A stretch of DNA of 64,000 bases from Apostichopus japonicus (taxonomy: Eukaryota > Echinodermata > Holothuroidea > Aspidochirotida > Stichopodidae), in contig NC_092583.1 in the NCBI RefSeq assembly GCF_037975245.1, positions 11,239,764-11,303,763 of the forward strand. Reading direction: 5' to 3'. Made by a program: the position numbers and the translations under genes. Each line of letters opens with the position of its first letter. Positions within the stretch are counted from its first letter, which is position 1. Below are positions 1 to 15,455 of this stretch, piece by piece. Below the pieces are notes generated by a model. That model was given only the letters and a program-made list of their open reading frames with translations. It made no database searches and was not told the origin of the DNA.

Positions 1-2221
1 TCTGGTACTTATAAAGCTAAAGACGCAAAAAAAAAGCTTTCAAAGATAAAGAATAAAAACAAGATTCAAGGTAGGAATAAGGATTTAATGTCAGGAGCTT
101 GCAAGAAAATACCAAAATATTTTCGTACAAAATCTTATAAAATTTCAAAATTTGCACCAAGCAAAGGAAGAAAAGAATTGAATGAGGATTTTTTTTTGTG
201 GTATATTTCTCTCAAAGTTGCAAAGACTTCTGTTGGTGTTTATTTGTGTGTCTGGCATTCGATTAAAACCTTTGAATTATGATTTCTCTGACGTCACAAT
301 TCTGAGTGTTAATTATGAAAATGTCTTGCCCGGATCATACTCGGCGTTTGTTCACATTAAGTTCACGTAATTTCTTACGTTATTTAAACATGTTTTGCCA
401 TTTTGGAGTAATAAACATCCAATATAAGTCTACTGATATTTAGACTGTCAAAACCTTTCTCTACAGGTTGAGAACTAGACAAAAGTTTTGAAAATACAAT
501 TCAATTTAAACTTTGAAAATAAAATAAATGAATTCCTTACTCATGTTTCAGCGGTAACGTCTAGACAATTTTAGTATATATGCCTACCTCCACGTTTACT
601 ATTACCGGGGTTATTTTTGGCCACCCCGATAAATAACAGCATGTACTTTATTTCAAAATGTTAATCCCATGTGGTGATGAATGTGACAGTATACCGCCGC
701 TAGGATAATTTTCAATATCCTATTAAGACCGTCGGATGATGCTAAGGGTCGGTAAACAACGTTAATAAGCCATACAAATCTAGGAGCAGAACTAATGTAA
801 CTATTCATTAAGTATACTGCTTCTTCTTCTTCTTCTTCGCGTCGGTTTATTAAACATAAAATAATTATGACCTGACCAAAAATCTAGGTCGAAATGTTAT
901 TTTCCCAAACGATTTAGAAAAAATTAAAAGAAAACATTCCCGAAGCCAAAAAAAAAAAATCTCAAATTATTACTTCACTGGGTAATTATTTCATTAATAT
1001 TAACATCCTCTTACAATAAAGTAGAAGAAACTTAATGACGAAAATCGTTATGACAAAGTGGAGCCTCTTGTGATATTTTTATGTGATGACGTAAACGAGA
1101 GCATTATAAGTACTCTTTGGTACTGTATGGTATTATGTATACTAGGGAGACATTCCGCAGGCATGAGAATCGACCGTTTAATCTGACCTGGTAGAGAGGC
1201 AAATAAAGTGACATGTTTACAGTATGAGTCCAATCACGGGTTAAAAGCTACTACCATATCCTTTGTAAACTGATGACGTGTTAGCGGAACTTAAAGGGGG
1301 TATATACCAGTTAGAAATCAGAAATTGAAGGGATATCAATGCTAATGAACTTTCCGAGGAGGGAGAGGGAGGGAGGAGGGAGGGGTGGGGAGGAGAAATT
1401 GCGCCAGTTCCCGTAGCTATTTCTTTCCTCCTTTTCCTTATTTCTCTCTTTTATTTATTTATTTATTTATTTGTGAAGCTTAGAAAAATTCGACGATCTT
1501 TTTTTTCAAATTTCTACGTTTTTCTAAAATACATGTATTAATATTTCATCAAAAGTTTTTCCAGTTATAACTTATATAAAACGAATATTCATCATTGATT
1601 GGCTGACACTCCTGTTTGCTATCTACAATGTATCCATTTGAATGAATTTATCACTGATGTGGTTTGCATCCGTTCTTGAATTAGTGCACGGGTAGATACA
1701 CCGATGCACACACAAACACACTTTACAGTGAGGAGGTAGTGGGCCCCTCTGCCCCCTATGGCCCCTGTTCCTAGCACCGATGATCTAATTTCATCATCTC
1801 ATAGTCAGTGGCTCTTTTACCTTTACACAGGTGGCCACTACAAGCATCTTCTTTGCTCTCTTTGCATTAAAACAGTGCACAGCAGTGGCACTGGTGCGTT
1901 GACTTCTTCTAGCGACTGTGAAAGAATGTGTATACAACACCTTTCGTGTGACTAACGGCGAGACAAAATGCTTGGCATTTCTCCGTCTGGACTGGACTTC
2001 CATAAAGATCTATAGTAAATATAGAACATCTCGTTAAAGGATGACTTCAGGCTCAGGATCAATTGTTGATATGTTACAGGTCTCATGTCCTTACCACTTG
2101 TATATATTGAGAAATGACCTTAAAAACATCTGAGACTCATCAATTAAATTGGCTGGATCACTAATTCTAACACACAAGGTCAGTTCCTCAGTCGCAACAC
2201 TCTCCTAACATCCTCTCCCCT
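1..2221. other. Non-coding stretch, no gene recognised
   Basis: AT-rich sequence with short open frames only. None has a recognisable domain, a splice context or a convincing start. It contains a short (CTT)n run near 820-838, a purine-rich G/A run near 1356-1396 and a (TTTA)n run near 1450-1472. No transposon ends or RNA genes were recognised. Confidence 0.5.
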
Positions 2222-2520
2222 TTGCCCAGCACCTTACTCTTCCCTACACCAACCCCTCCCTCTACACCCAATTCCAATCCCTCCACCTCTCCATTTTCAT
2301 TCCTTAAACCCTACACCCTGTACATCATACACCTTCTCTACTGCCTGCACAAACACCCATCATTTCCTACACCCAACCTTCCCCTACACCCAACCCTCCC
2401 CTACACCCAACCTTCCCCTACACCCAGCCCTACCCTACACCCAACCTTCCCCTACACCCAGCCCTACCCTACCCCCAACCTTCCCCTAAACCCAACCGTT
2501 TCTCTACACCATCACCAATC
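2222..2520. repeat. C-rich minisatellite based on CCTACACCCAACC
   Basis: Repeated variants of CCCTACACCCAACCTTC run through this stretch, clearest between 2370 and 2500. The plus strand is nearly free of G, which gives the long Pro/Thr/Ser-rich open frame covering it. That frame is a by-product of the repeat and not a protein. The units resemble CCCTAA telomere repeats only loosely and never form a regular hexamer array. Confidence 0.75.
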
Positions 2521-5500
2521 CCTCCCCCACCCCCCAACACCACCCTATTCTCTCTTCCACACCTTTCCAACGAGTTATCGGTTTTGTACACCACAGGGCA
2601 ACTATCAACAGTTATAACGCTCATTTTGTAACCATCATAAATAGAAACATAAACCAATAAACAAATCTGTTTGACAAAATGTTTCGCACAAAGCCAAACT
2701 GATCGATGATATGTCGATCGATATTAACGATGATATGTATAGCTTTTTGCACGTGATGTTATGATCGAAGTTATCCTAACCAGCATATAACCTCCACACA
2801 GCAGTTGAAATAACACCATGGCTAGAATCAAGGTCAACGGATTTACATAAAACAAGTAAACTTCCAGTTGTGTTCTGTGGAGAAACCTGATTGCTTAGCA
2901 TGCAGAGACAATTAAAAATTAAACTGAACAAAATTAAACTATGGAGGAATACTGTGGGTATAAGTGCAAATATATACACACACACATACATCTATATCTA
3001 TATGTATATGTATATAACACATAGTGACATGTTTCCATTTAACTACAGAGACTGTAAATTAAAACCGATTATTTAATTACCCAAAGAATTTTGTCATGTG
3101 GTACCGTTAAGACGTGCCACATGAGTAAATATACGTAGAATACCAATTCATTATAAAGTGCACTGCGTGCATGAGGGTCCACGTGTTATAGTTCCATTTA
3201 GTCGTGAGTGTGATGTGTGCAGAGTGATGTAACACGCTGAGTTATAACTTCGTGCTGCAGTTTTTTTTATATTACTAAATAGAATTACTTCACTTTTAGT
3301 TTTTGCTTTTGGGTTTTATTAATTCTCTCAGCCGTTGACAATTATCAAACATGTAGACTATGTGATGCCTCAAACCAGGCCTTAAAAGAAATCGTCGTCC
3401 ACAAAATAGTCTGTACTGATCTGTCACTGGACGGGTCATATTTTTTACAGTTCTATTTGATATTATAATTATGGACTGTTCTGTCACTAGGTGGTGTCAC
3501 TAAGTGTGACGGTGTCACTTATGACCGAGAGAGCTGTCCCTCTATAGACGAGCACCAATTATTTACATGTGTATCCGTAACACACACGCACGCACGCACA
3601 AACATAATCAATTTTATTATATCCTAACTTCAACTATAATAATAGTTGAGACGCAGTTGGACATCTTACTATTCTGCAGTTTAATTACAGATAACTTGCA
3701 CGTTTTCACACAAATAATGTTTGAACAAAATTGGAGAAGGGTGAGTGGGGGCTTGGGTCTGTGGCTAGCATTATCATATTCTTTCAAAGTTCTTCTTGAA
3801 ACGTAGACACGCTTTAATTTTAAAAAATCTTTTAAAACTGAAAACTGAAAACCCACCACGTATCACGATTAACAGCAGTCCACCCCACCCGCCCCACCCC
3901 TTCTCTCTCCCCTTCCGCCATCTGTGATCAAAAGATATTTGGTTTTTATCTATAAGGGAGAGGGTAGGATGTGTACATTGGAATTCAGACTTATGTCAGA
4001 ATTCAACATAATCCTATATACATATGACTTGCATATAAATATATATACCGTGAATAGTGTCGGAATCTTACTAATTAGAACGTCACCCAGTTACCCGTTT
4101 AACATGATTAGCGCGTGACACAGCACATTCCTATCATTTTGACATTGTCATTTGTATATATGACTTGGCTGTATGTGTATCAATACACATAGACTATGCA
4201 ATGCTTGAATAAGATATTTGTGTTTTATATAGTTTTATATACGAACCTTGACATTAAATGTGATATCAACGATGGGAGATTATCTAGATTTCATTCATCC
4301 ATCCACCCACCTATCAAACTCCCCCCTCCCCCACCCCCAGCTCTTTCGCCCGAACGTCCTTCCCTCCGTCCGCCGTTCGTTCATTCAGGTTATCTGAATC
4401 GAATGTCTTTTTAGGATCATAATAAATTACTGCAGTATCTTGTTGTTGTTATTATGATTTTTTAATTATTATTATTATGATTATTTTGCATACATTTTTC
4501 CACAAATTATTCGACAAAACACTATATAGAGTGTATACTCCTCTGTAAAACGCTATGACATGTTCCTTGCTTTTTTAAACGGTGTTGCGTATTTCGTTGT
4601 TACACATATTTCGGCCAGTTTCTCATAATTTTAACATATAGCTACGTATACACCTGTTACCAACTCTGTGGAGGGGGGGGGGGGTGGTGGGATGTATTGG
4701 TCTAAGCTAAGCGTTGGTCAGTACCATTTCTTGAACATGCATAGTTATGACATGTGTGCTATTAAATTTCTCAGACTTCTTTCAATTATATTTTATCATG
4801 GGAAAAGTTAAGCAGTAAAGTGTAACCGACTTCAGCGTAATTATTTTGTATTTTCAAATGTCGTCCGTAGACGCAACCCGTTTTTTTGTCTTGTCTCTCT
4901 TCGGCATTTCATTAACAGACATATTGGGCAGATGTTAATGAAAGACAACTCCGCTCTTTACATGTCATATTCCGAAGGTTAAGGGATCAAATCGCAGAAC
5001 GTATGTTATATGGTCTAACAAAAGAATCCCCAGGAGTATAACAATTGAGTGCTCGACAGGTTTTGTGTAACAATTGAGTCCTCGACAAGTTTAGTGTATA
5101 GCTGTTTAGTGGTTCGTGACAATTTATGATGGTGGTGATGACATGCTATCCCTATAAACTAGAGACACGGTTATTCGTCCTGAGTGATCGTCCAACCGTA
5201 TATCATAACAGGTGTCATCTTCAGTAGATGAACATAGCCATAAGACTGTAAAAAAATGAATTAAGTAATTAAATTTATTACACAAAATCCCATAAAATTC
5301 CAGATTTTGTTTTTTAATTATTTTTTGCTTATGTAGACCGACCAAATATAAGGGACAGTTTTGTAGAAACGATAACCTCACTTTCAACACTGCACCATTT
5401 TGCACGGTAGGATACATCATTTTTTATTTGACTTTTATCATAGCGGTAAAGGTATCCATCAACAAAATGTGTAACAATTCACACATATGCTTAGCAGTAA

Positions 5501-7580
5501 TTCGTCACAAGACGATGCAAAACTGTGACGTAACTAAATGATGCCCTCACCAAATATCCTTTTAACCTCTAATTCATGCGTATATATCAGGTCCAGAGAC
5601 CGCCCTACGATGTTTTCTACTGTATACTACTGTTAGCCCATTGAGTATATAAGCCAATCCCATGCGAGTATTTCATGTGATGTATAGTCCTATAATCTAT
5701 GCGTACTGAGAAAGGTAGTACTATGAAGTGCTCGGGACTCCTTCCCTATGTTAGTATGAAAGCTGTTCAATTGAATATACCCTTTAACGGCTTCTCGACT
5801 ATTATTTTACCTACGAGGGCCAAATAATATTTATTTTTAAAAACAGCGATTGGCGCAAAGGACCAGAAGGAGTCAAAATATCATTTTTTTATGCATATCT
5901 TGAGCAATGTGCGGGGTTCGCTGTTGGATACCCAAGCTTAAGGCTGTAAGATATTACTTTGGATCACCCCCCCCCCGTCCCACGCCCCGCCATCCCCCAT
6001 TAAGTAGTGCATAATCGTGGGACGATTTCTTCTTCGAGATTCGGAGGGATGCCTGTCCGGCCCGGGCCGCCTATTGAGTATACCCTGCCGTATAGTATGT
6101 TAAAGTTACAATACAGTACATTCATGTTGAATATCATGACTGTTCACGTATTGGATGTGCTCTGTATCAATCCCAAAATAAAAAAGCCTTCGATTTAACA
6201 CCACGTACGTAAGCATGCGCTGTGTACATTGTTTAACCACAATAAGAACCTGGTGTGAGAGTGCATGATTTCCACACGAACTTTGTTTCGCGCAATTATC
6301 CACACCCTCGCTAGGAAATGTTCTTCTTTGTGGAGAATTTTAGCGTAGGAAGTGTGTTCTTTCGTTCATTAAAATACACTCACGATAAGTACCCTTTTTA
6401 CAATTAAGCGTAACTGTGGTAAAAGGGTGTTTTGTTAACATTTCTTTATGAATATGCATATGCATTACGTCAAAGCAAATGCTGAGCATTTGATTGGTTG
6501 ACTTACGGTATCTCACATGAACTAACAGTACACTGTAGAAGGCATCTTTCCGACTGTACATGCTCGTCAAAAATATTTACATCTGTTTGTAGAGGTGGAG
6601 GCCATGACGAATGTATCATTCCATGATTTAAAATTCCCAACCGAAACGAGAGTTATAACTAAGCCTAGGAAATTATAATACTAATTCTTTGAGTATACCT
6701 AAGAATTATGACTGAACTAAATAACCAATTTGCAATGTTTATCGCTTAAATGGACTATAAAGTGAAGTGAAAACAAACATCGTTTGATGGTATACAGCGA
6801 TGATATATACAGCGATCAAGAAATGTCATAATAACTATAGACATTTCCATTTGAAGACGAAGCGCGTTCAAAGGTAATAACGTCATGGGAATAACTTTTC
6901 CAAAACCTGTCACAAAAGATGTTTAAGGCGTGATGCAAATTTTGAAGTGTCGTCATTTGGGCATCTCTTCCAAGTATTGCTTTGGGGGAGTGGGAGAGGG
7001 AGTGGGGGGGGGGGTATCAATATTGCTTCATCATCGTCAATAAAGTGGAGGTGTTTAACTATTAAATAAATTATATAATTATTTTACTACGTAAATTACG
7101 ACGTGAAGTACCTTACCAATCCTTGAAATTAATAGACCGGTATTCATTCTACGATTTAAAGCGAATGGAAAATATTACAAAATACATATCTTAAAAATAT
7201 CTCTAAGCATAGTATACCATTTGTATTATTCCTAACGTGACAATATTTAATTCTATTTTTATTTAATTTGTTGTGTTGTTTATTTGAGCTTTACATTTCC
7301 GCTAACCAGGAATTTGTTAATGAATCTATAAGATCGATTTTGTTTTGACACATGACGCGCGTGTATATGAAATGTATTGAGTTCATAACATTGCTGCATT
7401 CACCAGACACACATACCTTTTCAGTTAGGTCAATGCTGGTCTGTTTAGGTGCCCTGTCAAGATTGTCTGAGAATGAGAGGTTCTGTTGATACATTATAAA
7501 CTGTTTGCAATACAATTTCTGATATGTGAAAGTTTAACGATTAAAGCAGCCTTGAATGTTAAAATTTGTACAGCTGAAAA
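2521..7580. other. Non-coding stretch, no gene recognised
   Basis: About 5 kb of AT-rich DNA with scattered short open frames, all under 100 codons and none resembling a known family. It contains G12 at 4673-4684, a C run near 5967 and a G run near 7003. An open frame on the minus strand at 5124-5420 was inspected and shows no recognisable domain. Confidence 0.45.
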
Positions 7581-7581
7581 C

Positions 7582-7985
7582 TCTATTGTATTGCATTGTT
7601 ACGTATTATATAGTATTATATTATATTGTATCGAATTGTATTGTAGTGTATTGTATTGTATTGTATAGTATAGTATTGTAGTGTATTGTATTGTATTGTA
7701 TTGTATTGTATAGTATTGTATAGTATTGTATTGTATTGCATTGTACAGTATTCTTTTGTATTGTATTGTGTTGTTTTGTATTGCATTGTATTGTATTGTA
7801 TTTGCAAAAGAAATAGATTGTATTGTATTGCATTGTATTGTATTGTATTGCATTGCATTGCATTGCATTGTATTGTATTGTATTGCATTGCATTGCATTG
7901 CATTGCATTGTATTGTACTGTACTGTTCTGCACTACACTGTACTGTACTGTACTAGAGTGTACTGTACTGTAGTGTAGTGTACTG
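7582..7985. repeat. ATTGT pentanucleotide microsatellite array
   Basis: About 400 bp of imperfect ATTGT repeats. Variant blocks read ATTGC near 7845-7910, and the end near 7910-7985 drifts into ACTGT. A short non-repeat interruption lies at 7801-7818. Since 5 is not a multiple of 3, all three frames stay open on both strands, which explains the several overlapping low-complexity open frames (Cys/Ile/Leu/Tyr or Gln/Asn/Thr/Tyr). None is a gene. Confidence 0.95.
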
Positions 7986-9887
7986 ATACATTATTGTAGC
8001 ACCCTGCCCTGCCTTGCTACAAAGACTTTGTTATATTAAACTTAGCAATTCCACAAACAAGACACTTTACAATTTATGAAGGTTTTATATGTAAATATGA
8101 CTTTCGATTATGTAGACTTATACAATCCATAATTTAGAAGGGATATAGCGAAACTAAACACAAACAAGAAAACAATGTTAGCAAACTGGTCATCTACTGC
8201 AAAAGTGGTAAATGTATAATAAATGTACACTCAACCTTGTAACATCTTCAATGTTATATGAACTTTCTCGATATATTAGTAACTATATCTAATCACTCTG
8301 AGCATGCGCAAGAACCGTCTAATTATATTATACGACATGACTTTACAGTAACAACATGCAAGATAGTAGCAGCGCACATTCTCGTGCATTATCTGTGATT
8401 CACAGTGAGATGGTTAGCGCGTTATAGCCAATGTTTATGTAATTCTTTGTAAAATAGAGAGATTTTGATGGATTTAAAGGTACACTTGCTCCAAAATAAA
8501 ATCTGAAAAAGAATTGTTATTTTGAACCATCATACTACACATATGTTAATATTCTGCTATACGTTCATTTACATTTATATTAACAAACTGTAATGAAACG
8601 AATCATATACTCTTGAATGAGTCGTTTCGTATATTGCTAATGAGACTGTCCCGTTTCGTAGAGAACCTAACTGTAGACCTACTATATATAGTTAAATTAT
8701 CGAGACATGATTGGTCGCATTTAACATAAATCACCACGAATCAACATCAAACTTTATTTTCTGCATTAGTGATATATGACATTCTATAGATAATCACCGC
8801 GACAATCACCATCATCTCAAAATCATTTATCTCTTCTTATTCTTGTATTTTCATTTTCTTAATTTTCTGTTTGTTTCTGTTTCATTTTCTCTTTTGTTGA
8901 ATGATTGTCCCTATAGATCATCTATTATCATCTTCGTGATTTCACGTAATAGTAAAAAAAAGAAAAAATCTATTTTCGTGGCAATAAGGCGTGCGTTTAA
9001 TTGCATTCTATCGCCAATAAAAAATACGTTACAATGAGATTTATGCAGTAGACGTGTAGCATAATAGCTGTTGATAGTCTCTGGAAGCCATTCGATCGTG
9101 TGGAGAAGCAGTTACATTAAGACTGTTTCATAATCGAGGAAATACCCCCGGGAGATTACAACTATCCTTATCCTTTCCTTTCCTTTAGAAATATACATTA
9201 GAAAATTGTCGGACAGATGTTTCTTCCAGGACAGATGGTGTATAATATCAAACAGCTACACAAAGTAATGATCTCTTCTATAGTGCAAACATCGTGTGAT
9301 ATAGTCATCTTCTCCTGAAGGGAATGGAACGGTTTTTTTTTCTTCTTATTTTCCCCCTCTTTTTTCCTTTTAGCAAAGATTGTTTATAGTTTTATTATCA
9401 ACAGGCATTCTTCTGATTTTTGATCAATCTAAATGGTCTGTAAGAAAAACCGTCTAGTCGGCGAAGTAATGCATAGGGTTTAAATTTCAGGCATATCATG
9501 TTGTGAATATGAGTAAAGGAAAGAACTGTTAAGGGTTTGGTTACTTTACACAGAACGCGATCACCAGTGCGAAAAGGCGCGATATGAAAGTTAATGTCAT
9601 TTTAAAGTAACTTATTGAATTCATCACTTTTTTAAATGGGCGTATTGCACGGGGGCAAATCTCAAACGAATACGTACAAAGTCCATACAAACAAACTAGG
9701 TACGTACACACATAGGTACATGGATACATTAATATACATACAATATACATCCCTCGTCTTCTCGTACTCGCCATACAAATCTTAAATTATGTTGGTAAAA
9801 CTGTATAAAATGTTTACCGCATGCATCAAGCGAACTAAAGAAGACTTTAAAGATAAAGTGCCTTGAAAAAAATAAGGGCGTTTTGTA
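7986..9887. other. Non-coding stretch, no gene recognised
   Basis: AT-rich DNA with no recognisable coding or RNA gene. There is a short CCTTT run near 9168-9186 and pyrimidine-rich patches near 9330-9370. Confidence 0.45.
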
Positions 9888-10199
9888 TATACCGGTGCTG
9901 TGGCCGAGTGGATAAAGGCGGTGGCATTTGAAGCAATGAGGCTTAGCAATCGGGAGGTTCGGGGTTCGATTCCCGGCCGGGTCATAGTAAGGTGGGTTTT
10001 TCATCCAAGAGCAATCTACGGTTTTCCCATCTGAAATGACTTTCTAAATTGAAAAGATTCCAAATTTGAGTTAAAATGTTGAATTGGAAGCCACCCGACG
10101 TGTAAGTTGTAATCCATAAGCCCTTGCGGGTTTCTCCCACATTTGTGGTCGCTTAAGCGTCGTAAAAATAACTGCTGATTATTATTATTATTATTATTG
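9888..10199 (+). mobile_element. tRNA-derived SINE, Ser/Leu-like head, (ATT)n tail
   Basis: A tRNA-like head carries an intact RNA polymerase III A box, TGGCCGAGTGG at 9901-9911, and B box, GGTTCGATTCC at 9963-9973. The spacing and long variable-arm region fit a class II tRNA (Ser or Leu type). A body of about 200 bp that is not tRNA-related follows, ending in (ATT)n at about 10178-10198. The tRNA acceptor stem does not close well, so this is a SINE head and not a functional tRNA gene. No clear target-site duplication was found, so the ends are approximate. Confidence 0.75.
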
Positions 10200-10511
10200 T
10201 TTGTGCTTATTGCTATTTATCTGCGGAGAAAGCACATATATAGACATATGCACATGCATATAAAGATTGTGCACAGTTTCATAATGACTTTCATTAAATA
10301 TTCATGTTTTGAAAACTCAATCAAAAAAGTGCATCGATCTGCACGGCGTAATTGAGATCGATAAAAAGGAGAGTCAACAAACACTATATGCCAGCATAAT
10401 AAATTATATGACATTGTAAAATAAATAGTCTATTAAGATAGAAACGAACGTCGAACGAATACAGGATGCACTATAAAATATTTGTGATTGCATAATGCAA
10501 TGGGCTTATAG

Positions 10512-13486
<2,975 letters not shown>

Positions 13487-14307
13487 AGTCGAGTGCTGTA
13501 TTGCAGATTCATGTGCAAGTTTAAAGGAACTGACAGTTACATACAATTAAAGTATACTATAGTGCAATGTTTTGTATAGAAACACTACCAATTGTTCTCT
13601 TTTCAAATATTTAGTTAGCAACAGTCGAGTATACTGCATTGCAAGATTCGTGTGCAAGTTTAAAGGAACTGGCAGTTACATACAATGAATCTATACTATA
13701 GTGCAATGTTGTGTATATAAACACTATGAACTGTTCCCTTTTCGATTATTTAGTTAGCCACAGTCGAGTATACTGCATTGCAAGATGCACGTTTAAAGGA
13801 ACAGGCTGTTACACTCAGTGAAGTTATGCTATATAGTGCAATGTTTTGTATAGAAAACACTACGAACTGTTCCCTTTCCATTATTTAGTTATTAACAGTC
13901 GAGTGCTGTATTGCAAGATTCATGTGCAAGTTTAAAGGAACTGACATTTACATACAATTAAAGTATACTATAGTGCAATGTTTTGTATAGAAACACTACC
14001 AATTGTTCTCTTTTCAAATATTTAGTTAGCAACAGTCGAGTATACTGCATTGCAAGATTCGTGTGCAAGTTTAAAGGAACTGGCAGTTACATGCAATGAA
14101 TCTATACTATAGTGCAATGTTGTGTATATAAACACTATGAACTGTTCCCTTTTCGATTATTTAGTTAGCCACAGTCGAGTATACTGCATTGCAAGATGCA
14201 CGTTTAAAGGAACAGGCTGTTACACTCAGTGAAGTTATGCTATATAGTGCAATGTTTTGTATAGAAAACACTACGAACTGTTCCCGTTTCCATTATGTAG
14301 TTATTAA
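13487..14307. repeat. Tandem satellite, 135-140 bp monomers in a 3-monomer, 410-bp higher-order unit
   Basis: Six monomers start with AGTCGAGT at 13487, 13623, 13762, 13897, 14033 and 14173. Monomers 1, 2 and 3 differ clearly from each other. Monomers 4, 5 and 6 are near copies of 1, 2 and 3, at offsets of 410, 410 and 411 bp. All share a core around AGTTTAAAGGAAC and ATAGTGCAATGTT. This is a two-copy higher-order repeat of a three-monomer unit, not a simple tandem array. No coding potential was seen. Confidence 0.92.
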
Positions 14308-14619
14308 GCAACTGTATTAGTTTGACTTAAACAGGATAAATTAAGATTAGATATAGACGCTCCGAGAAAACTGTGTAGGGTCTTTCCTCCATTTGTAGAA
14401 GTTGTAATTACATGCAGTGTTACATTAATTCGTATTAATGTTCTATAAAACTATAGATTCCTTTAAACCTTGAAGTCTTCCAGAAGTATCGTAGTTTTGA
14501 CAATATATGTTCGAATATTATGTAAACTTTACAAAAACAAAACAAAAAATTAAATTAAATTTATGACTGTAAATAAAATGGAAAGATATATACTGGGCGT
14601 TAAAATGTCAAAAGGGATT

Positions 14620-14852
14620 CGATTGTAGGCTTGTCTGTCATTGCAAGAAACCTCTTGAAAAAAATGTTTACTTGATTTAGAATGCAGAAAACCCGAGAGA
14701 AAGTTAAAACAGCATGTAATACCATAACCTAAATATGTCAAAAAGACATAGTATATGTAGTCTCTTGCCTTTTGCAAACAAGGTTTTTGTCGAAATCATG
14801 CTCAGTTTTGTGACGAAAGGGCAAAAAATATCATTACAGATATAATTTACTG
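14620..14852. repeat. Copy 1 of a 233-249 bp duplicated segment (see 18254-18502)
   Basis: Nearly identical by eye to 18254-18502, in the same orientation, sharing for example CATTGCAAGAAACCTCTTG and GACGAAAGGGCAAAAAATAT. Copy 2 has a short GTTAAAACAG expansion that this copy lacks. The high identity indicates a recent duplication or a transposed repeat. No coding function was recognised on either strand. Confidence 0.9.
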
Positions 14853-15130
14853 CAGCTGTCAGTATCTCTTCCATTCTTTAGCCTCCATGTAAAATATTCC
14901 TTCTGTTAGCCTATGTAAACCTGCTGGGAGCAATTTCATCCATCCAATTTTCCGTCCTAAGTATGATGGAATAAAAATCAGTCGCTTTGGTGAAGATTGT
15001 ATGGTTATAAAGGGCATTGTCCCAGTGGAATCCAGTATAGAATGTGACAAATACGCCTTGAGAGGAACAGTCGAAAGACTGTTTTTAACTTATATGTAAC
15101 ATTGAGAACATCAGCAAATCAACAAAGGGG
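14853..15130. other. Unexplained stretch, minus-strand open frame without recognisable domain
   Basis: A 63-codon minus-strand frame (14859-15050) begins with Met and looks less repetitive than its surroundings, but I see no family motif or supporting splice sites. It adjoins the duplicated segment on its left. I do not call it a gene. Confidence 0.25.
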
Positions 15131-15141
15131 TTGTCCATCTT

Positions 15142-15142
<1 letters not shown>

Positions 15143-15228
<86 letters not shown>

Positions 15229-15298
15229 AATATATATTTGAAAGTTTTTTTGTGAAAGTTTTTTCACTGTTCTTGATTTTCCAACTCATTACGATTTC

Positions 15299-15345
<47 letters not shown>

Positions 15346-15411
15346 TATATTTGAAAGTTTTTTTGTGAAAGTTTTTTCACTGTTCTTGATTTTCCAACTC
15401 ATTACGATTTC

Positions 15412-15452
<41 letters not shown>

Positions 15453-15455
15453 TAT
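15143..15455. repeat. Two SINE-3'-end copies embedded in (CA)n/(TA)n
   Basis: A (CA)n then (TA)n tract (15143-15238) is followed by a body running from about GAAAGTTTTTTCACTGTTCT through CAACTCATTACGATTTCATT, then (TA)n. The whole unit is repeated 113 bp downstream, at 15252 and 15365 for the shared GTGAAAGTTTTTTCACTG. The same body directly follows the tRNA-like head of the SINE at 26519, so these are 3' fragments of that SINE family with tandemly duplicated tails. Confidence 0.85.

Noticed and set aside
2370-2500. Interstitial telomere repeats
   Set aside because: The units are CCTACACCCAACC-like with no regular CCCTAA array.
5124-5420. 98-codon minus-strand frame as a gene
   Set aside because: No recognisable domain, AT-rich lysine/isoleucine composition and no splice or start context.
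9888-9985. Functional tRNA-Ser or tRNA-Leu gene
   Set aside because: The A and B boxes are good, but the acceptor stem does not pair and a SINE body with (ATT)n tail follows.
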